A stretch of 62,387 nucleotides of DNA from an uncultured Saprospiraceae bacterium (lineage in GTDB: Bacteria; Bacteroidota; Bacteroidia; Chitinophagales; Saprospiraceae), in NCBI GenBank assembly GCA_937959275.1, contig CALGLU010000092.1:1-62387 (forward strand). Direction: 5' to 3'. The notes under the pieces were generated by a model that had not been told where the DNA came from, did not search any database, and saw nothing but the letters and a program-made list of their open reading frames with translations. Below are positions 1 to 9,529 of the stretch, in pieces; the first letter of the stretch is position 1; each line of letters begins with the position of its first letter. Position numbers and translations under genes: made by a program.

Positions 1-3000
1 ACAGCGATAGATATTTGCAACGGAGGCGGCAGCACAACAATCACCTGGACGGCAACAGATGCCTGTGGCAATAGCAGCACAACAACTAGCACAATCACAG
101 TGAGGCCAGATGAAACGGCACCAGTCATGGCAGCGCCAGAAAATCTAACCTTACCGTGCACAGATCTCGAGACAACCACAAGCAGCATCAGCAGCTGGTT
201 AGCAAGTGTGACAGCAAGTGATGTGTGTGATCCAGATATACAAGTAACAAATAACTACGCGGGCTTCAATGTTGACCTGTGTACAACAAGCACAACAACA
301 GTGACCTGGACAGCGGTAGATGATTGCAACAACATAACAACAGTGATGGCCGATGTGATTATCGAAGGCGATAACACAGCACCAGTATTCACAGAGACGC
401 CAACAGCTTTGATAATAGATTGCAACAGCGGCGACATCACTTTAGGTAATTGGCTTAACAGTGCAGTGGCAGTAGATGCCTGCGACCCAGAGATCACAAT
501 CACAAATGACTACAGCCCAACAGCAATAGACATATGCAACGGAGGTGGCAGCACAACAATCACCTGGACAGCAACAGATGCTTGCGGCAACAGCAGCACA
601 ACAACGAGCACAATCACAGTCACGCCAGACGAAACTGCACCAACAATGGCAGCCCCAGAAAACCTGACCTTGCCGTGCACAGATTTAGAAACCACAATAA
701 GCAGCATCAGCAGCTGGTTAGCAAGTGTGACAGCAAGTGATCTATGTGACCCAGATGTACAAGTAACAAATAACTACGCGGGATTCAATGTTGACTTGTG
801 TACAACGAGTACAACAACGGTAACATGGACAGCGGTAGATGATTGTAATAATATAACAACAGTCATGGCAGATGTAATCATCCAAGGAGATGACACAGCA
901 CCTGTTTTCACAGTGACACCAAGTCCAATAGACATAAATTGCAACAGCGGCGACATCACTTTAGGCAATTGGCTAAACAGTGCAGTCGCAGTAGATGCCT
1001 GCGACCCAGACATCACAATCACAAATGATTACAGCCCAACAGCAATAGACATCTGCAATGGAGGCGGCAGCACAACGATCACGTGGACAGCAACAGACGC
1101 ATGTGGCAACAGTAGCACCACAACGAGTACAATCACAGTCATGCCAGATGAGACGGCACCAACAATGGTGGCCCCAGCAAACCTGACCTTGCCATGCACA
1201 GATTTAGAAACCACCACAAGCAGCGTCAGCAGCTGGTTAGCAAGTGTAACAGCAAGTGATCTATGTGACCCAGATATACAAGTGACAAATAACTATGCAG
1301 GTTTCAATGTCGACTTGTGTACAACAAGTACAACAACAGTGACCTGGACAGCGGTAGATGATTGCAATAATATCACAACAGTAACGGCAGATGTGATCAT
1401 CGAAGGCGATGACACAGCACCAGTATTCACAGAGACACCAAGCCCACTAAATATAAATTGCAACAGCGGCGACATCACATTAGGCAATTGGCTAAACAGT
1501 GCAGTGGCAGTAGATGCTTGCGACCCAGACATCACAATCACAAATGATTACAGCCCAACAGCGATAGATATTTGCAACGGAGGCGGCAGCACAACAATCA
1601 CCTGGACGGCAATAGATGCCTGTGGCAACAGCAGCACAACAACGAGCACAATTACAGTCACGCCAGACGAAACGGCGCCAACAATGGCAGCGCCAGAAAA
1701 TCTAACCTTACCGTGCACAGATCTCGAGACAACCACAAGCAGCATCAGCAGCTGGTTAGCAAGTGTGACAGCAAGTGATCTATGTGATCCAGATGTACAA
1801 GTGACAAATAATTATGAAGGCTTCAATGTCGATCTGTGTACAACGAGTACAACAACAGTGACGTGGACAGCAGTAGATGATTGCAATAATATAACAACAA
1901 TAACGGCAGATCTGATTATCGAAGGCGATGATACGCCACCGGTATTCACATTGACACCAAGTCCACTAGATATAAATTGTAATACTGGCGATATTAGCTT
2001 AGGCAACTGGCTAAATAGTGCAGTGGCAATAGACGCATGCGATCCAGATATTACAATCACAAATGATTACAGTCCCACGGCGATAGGTATCTGCGATGGT
2101 GGAGGTACAGCAGAAGTGACTTGGACAGCAACAGATGCTTGTGGTAATAGCAGCACAACAACGAGCACAATCACAGTAACGCCAGATAATACACCACCTA
2201 TGATGGTGGCTCCAGATAATTTAGTGTTACCCTGCACAGATCAGGAGACAACTACAAGTAGTATTAGTAGTTGGTTGGCGAGTGTGAGAGCGAGTGACTT
2301 ATGTGATCCAGATGTACAAGTGATTAATGACTATACTGGGTTCAATATAAACTTATGTGCGTCGAGCACGACAACAGTTACTTGGACAGCAATAGATGAC
2401 TGTGGATTAATCACAACAGTAACGGCTGATCTGATCATCGAAGGTGATGATATTGCACCTGTCTTTAGCTTTACTCCAGTTCCTCTTGAGATAAATTGCA
2501 GCAGTGGCGATATTACCTTGGGCAATTGGTTAAACAGTGCATTCGCAATAGATGCATGTGATCCAGACATTGCGATTACAAATGACTATAGTCCAACGGC
2601 CATCGATATTTGCAATGGAGGTGGGGTAACATTGGTGACTTGGACAGCAACAGACGCTTGTGGTAATAGTAGCACAACAACTAGTACGATCACTGTGATA
2701 CCTGACATTATGCCACCAACGATTTCTTGCGATGGCTTGACAACTGCGGGTGGTGCGCCTTTCTTTGATTGTCAAGGAGATTTAGATTGGGTACACCCTT
2801 CGCCAGAAGATGATTGTGAAGTAGTAATTTATACATATAGCATCACAGATCCAGATGGTACAGTCAATGGACCTTTCGATTTAAGTGGTGCATTGAGTGC
2901 AGATAACTTAACGACTTCTTTTGATTTTGAAGAAGGTTTAAGTGTTGTTAGTTATTTTGTAGAAGATGGTTGTGGTAACAATAATGAATGTTCCTTTGAA

Positions 3001-6000
3001 GTAAGAGTAGGAGATTCGGTGGCACCATTCTTCTTGGATTGTCCTGCAGATCTATTTGTTGGTAATGATCCAGATGAATGTTCAGCTAAAGTGAATTGGG
3101 AAGTTCCAGTTGCATGGGACAACTGTGATATTCCTGCGGACCCAGATCAGTTAGAATTAGATACAAGCCTGATCGTCACTCAACTGATTGGTGTGCATAA
3201 TGGAAGTACATATGATGACATCCAATCAGGCCAAGTCATCCCAGTCGGTACATACCTCATTGGATATCTAGTTGTGGATACAGATGGGAATACGGATACT
3301 TGTGAATTTAATCTCACAGTGTGGGATACACAAGATCCCGTACTCATGGCAGGTATTCCATTTGATATTACATTAAGTTGTGATGTTCCATTAGACACCT
3401 TCGTGTTACAGAATCATCATGTTATGGATAATTGTGTAGAGGAACTGACCATTGAAAATGCCTTAGTATCGACCAGAGTGAATGATCCGGATGATTGTGG
3501 ATATTACAATTATCAAGATACATTTCTATATACCATAACCGATAGTGCTCAGATTTTATCAGATGGGACTCCTAAGATTAATAGTACTTTATTAAAGTGG
3601 GTAGTTACTTGGATTGATACAACTGCTCCTACTATCATTCTACCTCCGGATACCATAGTCCAGGAGTGTCAAGTCACTCCAGTAGAAACGTGCAAGACAG
3701 AAGAAATCATAATCGGAACCAAGGATTCTACTGTAAATGTCAATGGAGATTGGGTCGTGTTAACCATTGTTGAGAAGAAAGATACTATGATTTGTGATAC
3801 CATTTTCCAACCCATTCCTTTTGAATATCAAGGCTATGGAATCGCAGATGCCATTGATAATTGTGCACCCCATGATAGCTTGGAAATTGTAGATTATGCA
3901 GATTTTACATATGGACCTGGTGAGCAGCTGTTGACCTATAGAGATGAGATCACACCTGTATGTAAAGGTGAAAAAGCATTTGTAGTGAATCGGATTTGGA
4001 TCGCTAAAGATCCTTGTGGTAATATAGACTCAGCCATTCAAGTATTAGAGGTCATTGATAGAAATCCTCCAGAAATATTCTGTAAGGAAGAAATCACGGT
4101 CAGCCTCGATCAAGATGGTTCCTACTATTTAGATAGAGATGATGTACTGTTTGATTATTTCGATGCCTGCTTCACTGATCCGATGGATATTGATGTATTG
4201 ATCCGGCCTAATTTCTTCAATTGTCAAGATATACAGACGCATGAGGTGCTCGTATCAGCTACGGATATTTGTAACAATAGAACGTCTTATTGTGAAATTG
4301 TCGTGAATGTGGTAGATATCATAGCACCAACAATACTTTGTCCACAGACACCAATTGTCATAGATGTAGATCCTCGTGATTGTGATACAGCATTTGATAT
4401 TGGATCATATGTGCTGTCAGAAGATTGTGATGTAAAAATTTCAACTGACCCACCGATCAATGGCGGTCTACCTCAGGGTATTTCTTCGGTGACAATCACG
4501 GCTACTGATGCCAGTGGCAATGCGAATGTCTGTACCATAGAAGTCGATGTCCAATTAACAGAGGAAGTGGAATTCAATGTAACGCTCAGCTGTAATGATC
4601 AGATTAATATCTCTCTTGGCGGGACTTGTGAATTAGCACTGACACCTGATTTGATATTAGAAGGAGATCCAGATTTATGTTCTGATCTCTTATGTGTGGA
4701 AGTTCAGGATCAGGATGGTAATGACCACATCAATTTCTTTGATGAGAGTGATATTGATCAACTTTTCAAAGTGAGAATAGTCGATTGTAATGGTTCAGGT
4801 AATAGTTGTTGGGCAGACGTTAGAGTTGAAGAAAAATTAGTGCCAATCGTCGAGTGGCCTGCAGATACGATGATCCTGTGTCTTGAGCCTCGCGATCCAG
4901 AATACCATAAGTTGGGTGAACCAATAATTTTGAATTGCGAACCAGTCATAGATATCAGTTACCAAGATAAATACATTGAATTTGACGATTGCGAATCTCC
5001 AAGAGCTAGAATCGAAAGGAGTTGGTTTATAGAGGATGATGACAAGCCTGCTCATCGCGATACCCATATACAGATCATTGAGATTATGCCATTTAGTAAT
5101 GAGCATGTGGTTTTCCCACCTGACATCACAGCTTGGAATCCGCTATCCTGTGATCAAGTGACTGAGACTCTGGATGATATTGAAAATGGTGTCCTTGATC
5201 CAAGCTCTGCACTGCATCCTGATAGTACTGGTATCCCCAATGCTTTTGGTATTCCGTTGCTGACGAATGCAGGCCTTTGCTTATTTAATGTTGGTTATAA
5301 TGATGAAGTATTAGAAGGCTGTGGAGCCACATTTAGTATCCTGAGGACTTGGAAAGTACTTGATGTGTGTAATGGGGCCTCAGCGACGAATCCTTTGGAG
5401 CACACACAGATCATCATCATCCGCGATTCAGATGCACCAGAGATTGTAAATGATTCATTATATCTGCGACGGAGTATTCAGCCGTGGACTTGTTCATGGG
5501 CAGGTGAATTACCTCTACCTGTAGTTGAAGAGAATTGTGGATCCACCACATTTGAGGCTTACGTTTCAGGAGGAGGATATCTAGAAGTTACAGGGGCTGC
5601 TGATTCGCTTAACATCGTTGGATATGGCATAACTCTGGGTAGACACACTATCCATTATGTGTATAAAGACGCATGTGGTAATATCGGTCTGTATGATTAT
5701 GTATTAGATATCTATGATGGTGTTAATCCAATTGCAGTCTGTAAAGATGATATCAATGTATCCTTAACAGGAGGATCAGATGGTGGCTCAGCAAAGCTAT
5801 ATGTTGAATCTGTTGATGGTGGTAGTCATGACGCTGGTTGTGGACCAGTCACGACATGTATGGTCAGAATGGTAGACTTCGAAGCTGGCTTATTGAATGT
5901 TGTGATAGATGGTAAGTTAGTGTATCGAGCAGCGAATGGCTGTGCGATAGATGGCGAGTTTAGAGATACACTTGTAGATAAGAATGGTGTGATCGAATCG

Positions 6001-8766
6001 ATTGATATAATACCCTATGTCCTTTGTCATGATGAGCTTAAGTTCTGTTGTGATGATCTGGGCACACAAATGGTGGTACTTCATGCCTTCGATGATAATG
6101 GTTTAAGCAATATCTGTATGGCCGAAGTGACAGTAGAGGATAAGACAAGTGCCTTACTCAACTGTCAGCCGCACAGCATTGTGTGTACGGATGATAAAGA
6201 TGAAGACCTCAGTAAACCAATAGAGACGAACAGTATCTGTGGTGATGAATTGCCATTAGCCTATTTAGACGATTCAGAGTTCTTGAATGGATGTGGTGAA
6301 GGCCAAATCTTTAGAATGTGGTACATAGATACAAATGGAAATGGTGAGTTGGACGATGAAGAGACCCAATGTAATCAAGTGGTGACAGTAAGTAATCCGA
6401 CAGGCTTTGATCCCTATACGATTAAGTGGCCGAAGCATCATACAGGAGAAATCCACCAAGGTGTAAGTCTCGAATGCAATGACGATGAGATTCTTGTAGA
6501 ATTTGACCAAGACGTAGCTATGGGTGCAGTCTTTACCTGTTCAGTAGAAGAAGTAAGTTCTACACCAATCTGGTGTAATACAAGCTGTGGCCTAGTCGGT
6601 GTATCTTCAGAAGTAGAAACAGTAGTTGCCTCAGATGCTTGCCTAAAGCTGATTAAGAGTTGGACAGTGATCGACTGGTGCTATTGGGAAGTGAACGGCG
6701 GTGATGTTGATGATGAGAATGATGGTGAAAATGATGAATTCCAAGCAGTCGAAGACTGGGCACAAGGCGTTTGCGCAGGATGTGATGAGAATGTGTCAGC
6801 GGATCCCGTTTATTTCAGATACACTCAAGTTGACCAAGATGGATATTACACTTATGATCAAGTGATTAAAGTTGTAGACGATACAGCACCAACAGTAGAA
6901 GCTGCTAATGTGGTGGTGAATACGACAGGTGGAGCAACATCAAAAGATGACGACACGGCATGTACAGGTACAGGTATCGTGACAGCGACGGCCTCAGATC
7001 TATGTGATTCTACGGTAGTGGCATCAGAGCTGTTGACTTGGGTCATTACATATGATGATGGTACGACTGAGACGACAAGCACAGCAAGTGGATCAGCCGT
7101 CAGTGTGGAGACACAATCAGGTAGCCCGGGCGATGAGCATAAAGTGACATTCACCGTATCAGATGGATGTGGCAATGCGAGTACAGCGACGAGTACAGTG
7201 AGCTTTGGAGATGAAAAAGCTCCAGTGACGTTGTGTATCAGAGGTGTATCGACAGCCTTAATGGAGACAGGAGGGACTGTAGCGATCTGGGCGAAAGACT
7301 TTGATCTAGGAAGCTTTGATAATTGTGGGGAGATAGACTACAGTGTCGTGGTAAGGGGAGAGACACCGATCCCACCAGACTCAATAGATTTTGGCAGTCA
7401 GACCAACATAGTGTTTAATTGTAATAACTTAAATAATATCTACGAGCTGGATATTTGGATTTGGGACACGAGTGCCAATGGAGACTTTTGTACCGTATCA
7501 GTACTGATAGGCGGCGAATGTCTGAATGGAGAAGTAGGCTCGGGCTCGATCATCTCTGGTACGATTGCGACAGAAGTTGGTGACTTGATCGAAGGGGTGG
7601 CGGTGACAGCAGCTTCGCAGGATCTTACAGAATACCCGAAGAGTATGGTGACAGCGACGAATGGTGAGTATGCCTTCTACAATAACCCTTTAGGGATTGA
7701 TTACCAGATCAGTTCAAGTAAAGACTATGATTACCTGAATGGTGTCTCAACATTGGATGTCGTATTGATCATGAAGCACATATTGTCAATAACTCCATTG
7801 GAGAGTCCATATCAAGTGATTGCTGCAGATATCAATAATGACAGTCAGGTAAGTGGCTTAGATGTGTTGCAATTGAGAAGTCTAATACTTGGCGTAGAGG
7901 AAGATCTGCCGGATAATGAGAGTTGGAGATTCATCGATAAAGATTTTGGTTTTCTAGATACAAGCCAACCATGGCCATTCGTAGAAATTGTAAAAGTTAA
8001 AAATCTTGAACAAGATATGACTCAGGATATGGTTGGGATTAAGATTGGAGACGTCAACGGAAATGCTCGTGCAAATAGTTTAATGCGTACGGAAACAAGA
8101 TCGGCAGGAACAATTGAATTAAGAACAGAAGATCAGAGTTATGATGCTGGAGATGAAGTCTTAGTAGAGATAAAATCTGATGACTTTGCGGCGGTTAAAG
8201 GTTTCCAACTGACTTTGAACCATGACGGTTTACGTTTCATAGAAGCAGTCGCTGGATCTGTATTGATGAGCGCAGAACATTTAGGAATTCATGACGGTTT
8301 TATAACAATGAGTTATAATCATGATGAGTTAGTTTTAGTTGATGAAGAAGTCTTATTTAGATTGGTATTCAAGGCAGAAAAGGCTGGCAAGTTGGCCTCA
8401 TCAATAGAAGTGAATTCATCCATGACTAGAGCAGAAGCTTATACAGGCGAGTCACTTGAGCTTAATGCCATCCGTTTGATCATTGATCAAGTCGATTCAA
8501 AGCAGATTGTCTTACATCAGAATAATCCGAATCCATTTATTGCTAAAAGCAGCATTAAGTTTGAACTGCCAGTATCAAGCCCTGCTGTACTTATTGTGTA
8601 TGATGTAAACGGTCAAGAAGTATTAAAATATGGCGATACGTATAGACAAGGTATCAATGAAGTCGTTGTTAGTCAGAATGATTTCGATAAGGCAGGTTTG
8701 TATTATTACCAATTAATAGTAGATAATGCTATAATCGCTAGTAAAAAGATGATTGTTATAAAATAG
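1..8766 (+). CDS. Giant secreted HYR/Ig-repeat protein with T9SS sorting tail (5' partial)
   Basis: The frame is open from base 1, so the gene starts before the window; the first in-window start-like codon (GTG at 100) lies inside a repeat and is not a real start. About 2,920 residues are visible. The N-terminal third is a near-identical Thr/Ser/Asn/Asp-rich repeat array. The middle holds varied HYR/Ig-like modules with recurring Cys-Asp-Asn and DACGN-type motifs, each probably closed by disulfides. A dockerin-like segment with two Ca-binding-type loops follows at about 7720-7900 (DINNDSQVSGLDVLQLRSLI), then a cohesin-like beta domain at about 8100-8490. The last ~85 residues match a Por-secretion/T9SS C-terminal domain (NNPNPF motif, ending KKMIVIK). 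It is most likely a cell-surface or secreted adhesin exported by T9SS. No sugar-cleaving or protease active site was recognised. It stands alone and ends at a strong terminator. Confidence 0.9.
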   Translation, partial: TAIDICNGGGSTTITWTATDACGNSSTTTSTITVRPDETAPVMAAPENLTLPCTDLETTTSSISSWLASVTASDVCDPDIQVTNNYAGFNVDLCTTSTTTVTWTAVDDCNNITTVMADVIIEGDNTAPVFTETPTALIIDCNSGDITLGNWLNSAVAVDACDPEITITNDYSPTAIDICNGGGSTTITWTATDACGNSSTTTSTITVTPDETAPTMAAPENLTLPCTDLETTISSISSWLASVTASDLCDPDVQVTNNYAGFNVDLCTTSTTTVTWTAVDDCNNITTVMADVIIQGDDTAPVFTVTPSPIDINCNSGDITLGNWLNSAVAVDACDPDITITNDYSPTAIDICNGGGSTTITWTATDACGNSSTTTSTITVMPDETAPTMVAPANLTLPCTDLETTTSSVSSWLASVTASDLCDPDIQVTNNYAGFNVDLCTTSTTTVTWTAVDDCNNITTVTADVIIEGDDTAPVFTETPSPLNINCNSGDITLGNWLNSAVAVDACDPDITITNDYSPTAIDICNGGGSTTITWTAIDACGNSSTTTSTITVTPDETAPTMAAPENLTLPCTDLETTTSSISSWLASVTASDLCDPDVQVTNNYEGFNVDLCTTSTTTVTWTAVDDCNNITTITADLIIEGDDTPPVFTLTPSPLDINCNTGDISLGNWLNSAVAIDACDPDITITNDYSPTAIGICDGGGTAEVTWTATDACGNSSTTTSTITVTPDNTPPMMVAPDNLVLPCTDQETTTSSISSWLASVRASDLCDPDVQVINDYTGFNINLCASSTTTVTWTAIDDCGLITTVTADLIIEGDDIAPVFSFTPVPLEINCSSGDITLGNWLNSAFAIDACDPDIAITNDYSPTAIDICNGGGVTLVTWTATDACGNSSTTTSTITVIPDIMPPTISCDGLTTAGGAPFFDCQGDLDWVHPSPEDDCEVVIYTYSITDPDGTVNGPFDLSGALSADNLTTSFDFEEGLSVVSYFVEDGCGNNNECSFEVRVGDSVAPFFLDCPADLFVGNDPDECSAKVNWEVPVAWDNCDIPADPDQLELDTSLIVTQLIGVHNGSTYDDIQSGQVIPVGTYLIGYLVVDTDGNTDTCEFNLTVWDTQDPVLMAGIPFDITLSCDVPLDTFVLQNHHVMDNCVEELTIENALVSTRVNDPDDCGYYNYQDTFLYTITDSAQILSDGTPKINSTLLKWVVTWIDTTAPTIILPPDTIVQECQVTPVETCKTEEIIIGTKDSTVNVNGDWVVLTIVEKKDTMICDTIFQPIPFEYQGYGIADAIDNCAPHDSLEIVDYADFTYGPGEQLLTYRDEITPVCKGEKAFVVNRIWIAKDPCGNIDSAIQVLEVIDRNPPEIFCKEEITVSLDQDGSYYLDRDDVLFDYFDACFTDPMDIDVLIRPNFFNCQDIQTHEVLVSATDICNNRTSYCEIVVNVVDIIAPTILCPQTPIVIDVDPRDCDTAFDIGSYVLSEDCDVKISTDPPINGGLPQGISSVTITATDASGNANVCTIEVDVQLTEEVEFNVTLSCNDQINISLGGTCELALTPDLILEGDPDLCSDLLCVEVQDQDGNDHINFFDESDIDQLFKVRIVDCNGSGNSCWADVRVEEKLVPIVEWPADTMILCLEPRDPEYHKLGEPIILNCEPVIDISYQDKYIEFDDCESPRARIERSWFIEDDDKPAHRDTHIQIIEIMPFSNEHVVFPPDITAWNPLSCDQVTETLDDIENGVLDPSSALHPDSTGIPNAFGIPLLTNAGLCLFNVGYNDEVLEGCGATFSILRTWKVLDVCNGASATNPLEHTQIIIIRDSDAPEIVNDSLYLRRSIQPWTCSWAGELPLPVVEENCGSTTFEAYVSGGGYLEVTGAADSLNIVGYGITLGRHTIHYVYKDACGNIGLYDYVLDIYDGVNPIAVCKDDINVSLTGGSDGGSAKLYVESVDGGSHDAGCGPVTTCMVRMVDFEAGLLNVVIDGKLVYRAANGCAIDGEFRDTLVDKNGVIESIDIIPYVLCHDELKFCCDDLGTQMVVLHAFDDNGLSNICMAEVTVEDKTSALLNCQPHSIVCTDDKDEDLSKPIETNSICGDELPLAYLDDSEFLNGCGEGQIFRMWYIDTNGNGELDDEETQCNQVVTVSNPTGFDPYTIKWPKHHTGEIHQGVSLECNDDEILVEFDQDVAMGAVFTCSVEEVSSTPIWCNTSCGLVGVSSEVETVVASDACLKLIKSWTVIDWCYWEVNGGDVDDENDGENDEFQAVEDWAQGVCAGCDENVSADPVYFRYTQVDQDGYYTYDQVIKVVDDTAPTVEAANVVVNTTGGATSKDDDTACTGTGIVTATASDLCDSTVVASELLTWVITYDDGTTETTSTASGSAVSVETQSGSPGDEHKVTFTVSDGCGNASTATSTVSFGDEKAPVTLCIRGVSTALMETGGTVAIWAKDFDLGSFDNCGEIDYSVVVRGETPIPPDSIDFGSQTNIVFNCNNLNNIYELDIWIWDTSANGDFCTVSVLIGGECLNGEVGSGSIISGTIATEVGDLIEGVAVTAASQDLTEYPKSMVTATNGEYAFYNNPLGIDYQISSSKDYDYLNGVSTLDVVLIMKHILSITPLESPYQVIAADINNDSQVSGLDVLQLRSLILGVEEDLPDNESWRFIDKDFGFLDTSQPWPFVEIVKVKNLEQDMTQDMVGIKIGDVNGNARANSLMRTETRSAGTIELRTEDQSYDAGDEVLVEIKSDDFAAVKGFQLTLNHDGLRFIEAVAGSVLMSAEHLGIHDGFITMSYNHDELVLVDEEVLFRLVFKAEKAGKLASSIEVNSSMTRAEAYTGESLELNAIRLIIDQVDSKQIVLHQNNPNPFIAKSSIKFELPVSSPAVLIVYDVNGQEVLKYGDTYRQGINEVVVSQNDFDKAGLYYYQLIVDNAIIASKKMIVIK
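118..2712 (+). repeat. Five tandem 519-bp (173-aa) coding super-repeats plus an upstream partial copy
   Basis: The array has an exact 519-bp period, with units starting near 118, 637, 1156, 1675 and 2194; a partial unit fills 1-117. Each unit holds two related ~86-residue modules. Module A has a LPCTD...WLASV...CDPD pattern and module B an INCNSGD...WLNSA...CDPD pattern, so the array alternates A-B. The first four units are nearly identical even at silent sites, while the fifth is clearly diverged. The period also leaves open antisense frames at the same position in every unit, which are artefacts. The pattern points to recent expansion by unequal recombination on the 5' side. Confidence 0.95.
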
Positions 8767-8793
8767 CTATTTAATAGCTTGAGAAAAAAGCAT

Positions 8794-8831
8794 AAGTGAG
8801 GCCTTTATCTAAGGCCTCACTTCATTGTTTT
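8794..8831 (+). terminator. Intrinsic terminator of the giant surface-protein gene
   Basis: A perfect 12-bp stem (8794-8805 with 8811-8822) with a 5-nt loop is followed by a T-rich stretch. It sits 28 bp after the stop codon. Confidence 0.85.
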
Positions 8832-9469
8832 AGGTCAGTTGAATTCTAATTGCAAAGTCACATGAATTATATACAATTCAATAACTTTTATTAAAAGTGC
8901 TGATTATTAATGCTTAATAAATAAATATAGAGTTGTTTATGAGATTAAAATGAGAGAGTTGTAGTTAGTTTACTAAAAAGGAAATCAGTAGATTTTCTGC
9001 CATGATGTAGGGCTTGGGTTAGCTGTGTTCCTTGAGACCGCGATAGAATATTTACTTTCAAAGGTCTGCTCAGCTTCGTTGTCCTTTTATTATTTCTTCT
9101 ACACTCTAAAGTCAGATTTTTAATTTCTAAGAAGGGATATTCAAGAGTAAATCAGCTGACTCCAGAGGAGTCAAATCTCAATAGCCCAGATCCTTAGCTC
9201 TAGGTAATGTAACATTTGCTACACCAAATTTGGCACCATTTTTTATAAAAAATGATGACAAATTTTATATCTATCTCCCCGTTATTTACCCTAATATCAT
9301 GTTTACTGGCTAATAAATATTCTGAGTTCAGTTTGGTAACTGATTATCAACTTATTTTCTTACGAATGTCCCTAATTCAATGAAAGAGTAAGTTAGTCAA
9401 CGATTCCTCCGTTTGGATCTATTATGCTTTTGCATGTATATTCTTAGTTAGAAAATATACAATTCAGTT
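8832..9469. other. Long A/T-rich intergenic region, no gene seen
   Basis: There is no convincing open frame on either strand between the two terminators. A short reverse frame near 9180-9265 could encode about 28 residues but is bounded by stops and has no recognisable similarity. An AT palindrome lies at about 9238-9254. Confidence 0.6.
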
Positions 9470-9504
9470 CAAAAAAAAAGCCTCGTACGTTTGTGTACAA
9501 GGCT
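9470..9504 (-). terminator. Intrinsic terminator of the PpiD-like gene
   Basis: On the minus strand, arms AGCCTTGTAC and GTACGAGGCT (9504-9479) form a hairpin with one mismatch, followed by a run of about nine T. It lies 25 bp after the stop of the PpiD-like gene. Confidence 0.85.
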
Positions 9505-9529
9505 CTTTGTTTTGTTTTTAATTTATAGT

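Noticed and set aside
255-2570. Open antisense frames repeated every 519 bp under the giant gene
   Set aside because: They recur only because the sense repeat recurs; composition is low-complexity and they have no leader or promoter.
9180-9265. Minus-strand 28-residue frame ending in LPRAKDLGY
   Set aside because: Bounded by stops, no start or family; it could be a relic but cannot be supported.
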